DNA from: Chrysopilus asiliformis
Lineage: Eukaryota; Arthropoda; Insecta; Diptera; Rhagionidae
Length of the DNA stretch: 64,000 bases
Direction: 5' to 3'
Assembly: GCA_964034945.1 (NCBI GenBank)
Contig: OZ035960.1
Coordinates: 12,531,457-12,595,456 of the forward strand
Part shown: one piece after another, positions 59,556-64,000 of the stretch
How the letters are laid out: every line of letters starts with the position of its first letter
How positions within the stretch are numbered: position 1 is the stretch's first letter
Notes under the pieces: model-generated
What the model was told of the DNA's origin: nothing
Databases searched by the model: none
The model's input: the letters and a program-made list of their open reading frames with translations, nothing else
Program-made: the position numbers and the translations under genes

Positions 59556-59776
59556 GGGCACCAATTCCGACGCGTCTCTGTCTTTCGACGCAGCTTTTAA
59601 CTCTTGACTTCGCCATATCAGCAGCTTCAAATTTCCTAGAATGACAGTCAGAATCACGTTTCGATTCATAGTGACGATTCCGCGAAATTTCAAGCTTCAG
59701 ATATGGCGAAGTCAAGAGTTAAAAGCTGCGTCGAAGTCGAAAGACAGAGACGCGTCGGACTACATGATTGGTGCCC
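59556..59776. repeat. Foldback element, ~80-bp imperfect arms
   Basis: Begins GGGCACCAATTCCGACGCGT and ends with the inverted counterpart GATTGGTGCCC. The arms share TCTGTCTTTCGACG...TTTTAACTCTTGACTTCGCC; the left arm lacks two short blocks (about 6-7 bp each) present in the right. The spacer is about 60 bp. It starts 57 bp past the rosa-like element. Confidence 0.85.
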
Positions 59777-62446
59777 TGAAGACACAAACATGGTATCAAT
59801 AACGGCTCCTGAAGTACAGCGGTTATTTTTTTTTCTTTTTCAAAAATCGATGTTTTTGAATTTTGTAGTATATCAAAAAGTAATGAAATTTCTTCAGCAA
59901 TTCAAACTTATTTTGGGAAAATGTTATTTCCAGCAAGCCACTAGAGGTTAGTTTTTTATTTATAGCTCCGAAATTGTTATTCCCGGAAATATTACGGAAA
60001 AGTTATATTGGCTTATGTTCCCTAGATTTTTTTTTATTACAATTCCCCTAACAGGAACGGAAATTGTTACTTTAACGGTTTCGTCAGAAGCTTTTTATGA
60101 ATCTTTAATAAAACACTCTTTCCTATTACCAAGAGAAATATGAAATGGGAAACATGAATTTCTTTGCCTTGAAATGAATTTTATGTAATATTGAAATTCG
60201 AAATGTTGACAATACTCGTGTATAATGTTGAAATTACAAGAAAACCTTTCAAATGAACATTCAACAATGTCAAATTCACTTCATGTGAACATGAGAAATA
60301 ATCCTGGCTGAAAGTTGGAGGAAAAATCATGTAAATTTCAAACTTTTTTTTCTGTGAGATAGTGAAGTTTTTTGAAATAATAACCATCGGTATATTGTGA
60401 AAATATTGTGAAAATTCTACCATCCTACACTATACGCGTAGGTCACATATGCATAATAAATTCCAGAAATAAATATATTCTAAGATTAATTAATTATGTT
60501 AGTATTTATTTTCATACAAAATTAGACAACAGATTTGTGTTTAGGTTTGATTATTCCCATTTATTATCTTTAAAAAGTGAATTTTCGTAAATTAGTTGAT
60601 GTTCCATATAATTATTAACATTATTAACAGAACATAAATATCACGTCCTAAATTGATCTTAACGCCCTCTGGCTGGAGACAAAATTCCGGGGTGGCAATG
60701 TTTTCAGTCAAATGAGTCTTAAAGTAAACATTTCCCGGAAAATGTAAACCATCTGCGCGAAAATAAATTTATACTTGTATTTGGCAAATAGATATGTAAT
60801 CATATTCAAATGACAGTTTGAGCTAAATGTAAATAAAAAAGCAATTACACATCTGGAAGAACATCTTCTTCATAATTTTTTTTCCGCATGTCAAAGGAAA
60901 GTTTCCGTCTCGCCGCCATTCACATTTCGTCCTGTGTATTTCCCGTGCGATGAGGTGTTCTAGGAGTTTCCACCATCGACGGTGTCCTCAAGCAACCTGC
61001 ATTTTATAGACAAAATGTTTAAAGCACCCTCACCCACACTCGAAACAATTTCTTGTCTCACTTCTATAGGTAAAATTGTTCTATCTTCAAGATAAGGAAG
61101 ACTGCTTCAGCAGTAGAAGAATGGACCAAAAAGTCGTGGCAAAAAACGACGAACGAGAGATATATGTGCGAGGGTGTGGTGAAAAGTTCTTGGCCGGCAA
61201 AAAAAAACTCTGGGTTGCGTTCTTCAGAAGAAATAACCTAAAATTTCAGCTCAATCGGTTGGGTAGTTTCCCAGTTAGACCTATGAAAATTGGCATCTAG
61301 AGAATACATTTAGTGTCCTCAACATGGATTTGATCTCCGGATGAAATCTAAAATACCACCCCACCTCGGTTTGATAAGCTCTTGTCTGTCTTATTATGGA
61401 AATGGCAGAAGTTAAGCTAAATTTCTGGATAAAACTTTCAATGATATTTTTTTGTTTTCCTTGAAAACGGCTATAGGATATCGAAAACTAGAAAAGTCAC
61501 AAGTTGTCCCAAATCTTCTTCGTTCATTCCAGACATTTTGTGATAAAAATAAATATAAATTGTTTAAGTAAAATTTGTTAAATCCTTACAGAGGGGAAAA
61601 GTCCTTACAGACTTGTCTGTTCCAAAATTTCTAAACAGAAAACTACACAATCGATTAAACTGAAATTTCGGATCGTATTTTAACTTTGAAAAAAAAAGGA
61701 AATCTTGTCACAAATCATGTAACATTTTCCCCGGCAAACCCAAGACTTTTCTCGCTACCCTCACATTTCGTATTCTGAGAAAAGCTATAGAAGTCTGTTG
61801 TCGAGGAGCATCCATTAGGCTCCGTTTCAGAGCGTTTTATGTATAGAATATTTTTATAGCAGGCACCAGGAAATGAAACATGAAAAGCTCAACAAATTCA
61901 TTAGTTTAACACAAAGCTATCGCAACATCCTGGCTTATAGCTTATGCTAGCAAATAGCACTAGACCTGAGACGTGGATAAATAGATACAGGACGTATCTT
62001 GTAAACAGATAAGAAATTCGGGTTTTCTGGATGGAATTCACTTTATGCCATTAGGTATAGGTTAACCTCTCACCTTTAATATCACGATTCCTGAAAAATA
62101 GGTGAAAACGAACAGAGAACAAAAGCAAAAAAAAATAAAAATAATAACGAAACATACCTTAGAATAGCAGGGACCGACCGACAACAAAAAGACAAAACTT
62201 ATTGGAGGACATAAATTCAATTTTGTACATCCTTACACGCGATTGCTTTCTATTCTCTTATAAATATATTTTTTTGATGTTGAATTTCCTTTCGTGTATT
62301 TGTGCTTTCCATTATATGAGAGTAATTTTTTATTTCGTATGGTCCTTGCTAGATCACATTTCTTATAGTCTTCCTTCCACCTAATCATATTATATTTGTA
62401 TGGGAATCATTTAACAATAAATTTTTTTCCTTGTTTTATTTGATAG

Positions 62447-63260
62447 GAACAGGTACAGACGCACAATACAATATCGTCACAAATTTCACCTGTGGACACG
62501 CGAATCCATCGAAACGACACCAAAGTGGAATTGTCTGACAATTTAAGGGGGACAAACGGCTTGGACGAAGACAACTACGGGGCAGAGGAAGAGGACGCGG
62601 AGGTGGAAGAGGAGGAATCCTGCGACGAGGACGACGAAGATGAGCAAAACGTTAAAAGCTTGGAAGCTGAGAATTTAATCTGTAACGAAAACCACCACCA
62701 CATAAACAATTCCACCCACTTTGGTCGATCCGACGTCTCCATCAGTAACAGCAACCGCAGTAGTAATTTCCGTTGCGCTCCCGTTTCCACCTGCCAGGAG
62801 AACGCCAGGCAAATTGAAATTTCTGTCGCAGTGCCAGACTCTATTCGGGCTGAGGAACAGACGGCAGGAAGTGTTGCCGGTAGTCGGGATCATACAAATC
62901 TTCTTGTACCGGCGGCAAGGAAAAATCTCGCCAAACTGGATTTAGATAGAAATCTTCCGTGTGCTAACCAGACCCAACAGCAGAGGCATCGAAACCACCC
63001 CCCACAGCAATTGGGAACCAGACGGAACAAATCCAACTTAGCGGTCACGGGTGATTTGTGCGGTGGTGAAGGAATTGGGGTGGACGGGACTCGTAATACG
63101 ACCATCAGGAGCAGAAACAGGAACAGCAATAGTAGCGGTAGCAACGGGAGCGATTTCGACAACGACGGCGGTCAGAGTTGTGATAGGCGTCGAGTTGTTA
63201 GCTATTCATCCACCTGTTCCGATGACACCAGCCCAGATGACAGCCTTATGGAGGAGGAAG
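62447..63260 (+). CDS. Host gene, second coding exon (271 codons), acidic and Asn/Ser-rich; gene not recognised
   Basis: Starts after TTTGATAG in phase 0, matching the donor of the previous exon, so the join reads ...NLNSF then EQVQTHNTIS.... It stays open for 271 codons and ends at GAGGAGGAAG|GTGAGA in phase 1. Composition: a strongly acidic block at exon residues 40-66 (Glu/Asp runs), HHH at 83-85, a Gln/His/Pro patch at 175-190 (QTQQQRHRNHPPQQ), an Asn/Ser/Gly stretch at 224-242, and a basic-to-acidic transition CDRRRVVSYSSTCSDDTSPD at 245-264. RRRVVS resembles a basophilic-kinase site; this is inference. Third positions are GC-richer than in the first coding exon. No folded domain is visible; the structured part presumably lies in later exons outside the window. 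Alternative: part of a much larger scaffold or signalling protein. I do not recognise the family. Confidence 0.78.
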
Positions 63261-63818
63261 GTGAGATTTATAAGACAAAAACATAAAACATAGACACAAA
63301 ATCTCTCCCATAGTCTTTAGTCTTAATTTTATAAATCCTTGCTGTCTCATAAAGATTTTTCCTGCTTATAATTAAGCATAAAAAATCTCATAAGAATAAA
63401 GTAGCATCCGGAATTTGAATTTAATCAAATTATTGTTAAATCGTTGTTATTGCAAATGGGGACCAAAGTGTTAGGTAAACTGTAAAATTCATTATTTACA
63501 AATAGGGCAAAGTATTTCAAATAAAGAGACTTCAGTTTACTTTTAATTTCGAAAGTTTCAGCTTTTTTCAAGATCCTTGGAAAATTGCAACTGAATTACG
63601 ATTCTCCGGTTTTATAGGTTAAAGGGGGGAGCCTAGGCGCTTCGTTTTACCACAAAAATGTAGAATAGGTAGAATAGTTTTGTTGAAAAATAAAAAGCCT
63701 GAAGATCTTGATTTTCATATTTTTTATTTTGATAATGTTCGGGCTGCAGGTCATATTGGTATTTTTTTCTTCTATCGAAACCAACAAATCGCCGTTTTCG
63801 AGAAAATTGTAAAAAACA
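63261..63818 (+). other. Start of the next host intron
   Basis: Donor GTGAGATTT at 63261. AT-rich, with no feature up to the foldback at 63819. Confidence 0.6.
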
Positions 63819-63992
63819 GGAGTGGTATTCCGTAACTTGTTTCAAGCGTTTGTTTCGAGTTAGAAGAAAAAAGTGATATTCCCTATCTCTGTTTCGCCCT
63901 GTCATTTATATTGATCGAAACAGAGACAGCGAATACCACTTATTCTTCTAACTCGAAACAAACGCTAGAAACAAGTTACGGAATACCACTCC
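63819..63992. repeat. Foldback element, ~75-bp imperfect arms, at the window edge
   Basis: GGAGTGGTATTCCGTAACTT at the left mirrors the right end (AAGTTACGGAATACCACTCC). The arms continue through CGTTTGTTTCGAGTTAGAAG and TCTCTGTTTCG with small indels; the loop is about 20 bp. Weaker similarity extends a few bases further out (AGGAAACTGG), so the element may continue past 64000. Confidence 0.85.
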
Positions 63993-64000
63993 AGTTTCCT

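Larger units (their letters stand above)
57382..62446 (+). other. Host gene intron (5,065 bp) between the two coding exons
   Basis: Donor GTGAGTAAA at 57382 and acceptor TTTTATTTGATAG ending at 62446; both junctions are phase 0. The intron holds an R1-like fragment (57597-57622), a 486-bp MITE (57659), a rosa-like element (58354) and a foldback (59556). The remaining 59777-62446 shows no coding frame. A GC-richer patch at 60895-61010 and a Helitron-like interior remnant at 61240-61290 (TCAGCTCAATCGGTTGGGTA) are the only landmarks. Confidence 0.7.

Noticed and set aside
1..64000. tRNA genes, rRNA, CRISPR arrays, bacterial-type operons
   Set aside because: No convincing tRNA B-box with a foldable cloverleaf, no rRNA-like text, and the tandem repeats lack the repeat-spacer pattern of CRISPR.

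Overview
The window is AT-rich nuclear DNA from an insect, most likely a fly. The evidence is the mix of transposon families (rosa-like DD41D mariner relatives, piggyBac-, hAT-, pogo- and PIF/Harbinger-type MITEs, Helitron-like elements), GT-AG introns with a TTTGATAG-type acceptor, a CAAC-ATG start context, and an Asn/Ser-rich, low-complexity host protein. There are no bacterial-style operons, and I saw no rRNA, tRNA or CRISPR array.

Only one host gene can be supported, on the + strand at the right edge. Exon A (56782-57381) has nine untranslated bases with an in-frame stop right before the ATG, then 197 codons. A 5.1-kb intron follows, then exon B (62447-63260, 271 codons plus one base), and an intron that runs off the window. 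The phases agree (0 to 0, then phase 1 out). Together they give the first ~468 residues of a probably larger, intrinsically disordered N-terminus. I cannot name the gene. Upstream untranslated exons must exist; 5220-5479 and 19650-19870 are only weak candidates. Most of 1-56781 is therefore intergenic DNA or a very long 5'-UTR intron.

The rest is a record of transposon activity. Two degenerate rosa-like (DD41D) elements lie at 31717-32634 and 58354-59498; both lost the middle or front of the transposase gene, and neither looks autonomous. Non-autonomous elements with matching terminal inverted repeats and target-site duplications include a 272-282 bp family in three copies (10036, 18004, 53460), a hAT MITE nested inside a piggyBac-type MITE (43163-44107), piggyBac-type elements (30711, 32894), pogo-like elements (21017, 53974), a PIF/Harbinger-type element (12920) and several unassigned ones (25956, 50463, 57659). 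Three Helitron-like copies (14141-15412, 23388-23786, 46280-46800) begin A|TC and end CTAG|T; the better two keep a 3' hairpin, and one carries a nested 784-bp MITE whose empty site is seen in its sister copy.

The most striking structures are long foldbacks: a perfect 184-bp-arm palindrome with a 16-bp loop and TTA target duplication (35760-36143), a 153-bp-arm palindrome with a 9-bp loop and two mismatches (21480-21794), and two imperfect ones (59556-59776, 63819-63992). Transcription of the first two would give near-perfect long hairpin RNAs. Other repeats are a roughly 120-bp module scattered through the window and tandem at several sites, a 485-bp ATTACG-type hexanucleotide array (47652-48138) and octanucleotide arrays. 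I see no clear sign of a novel protein system; the unusual content is structural.
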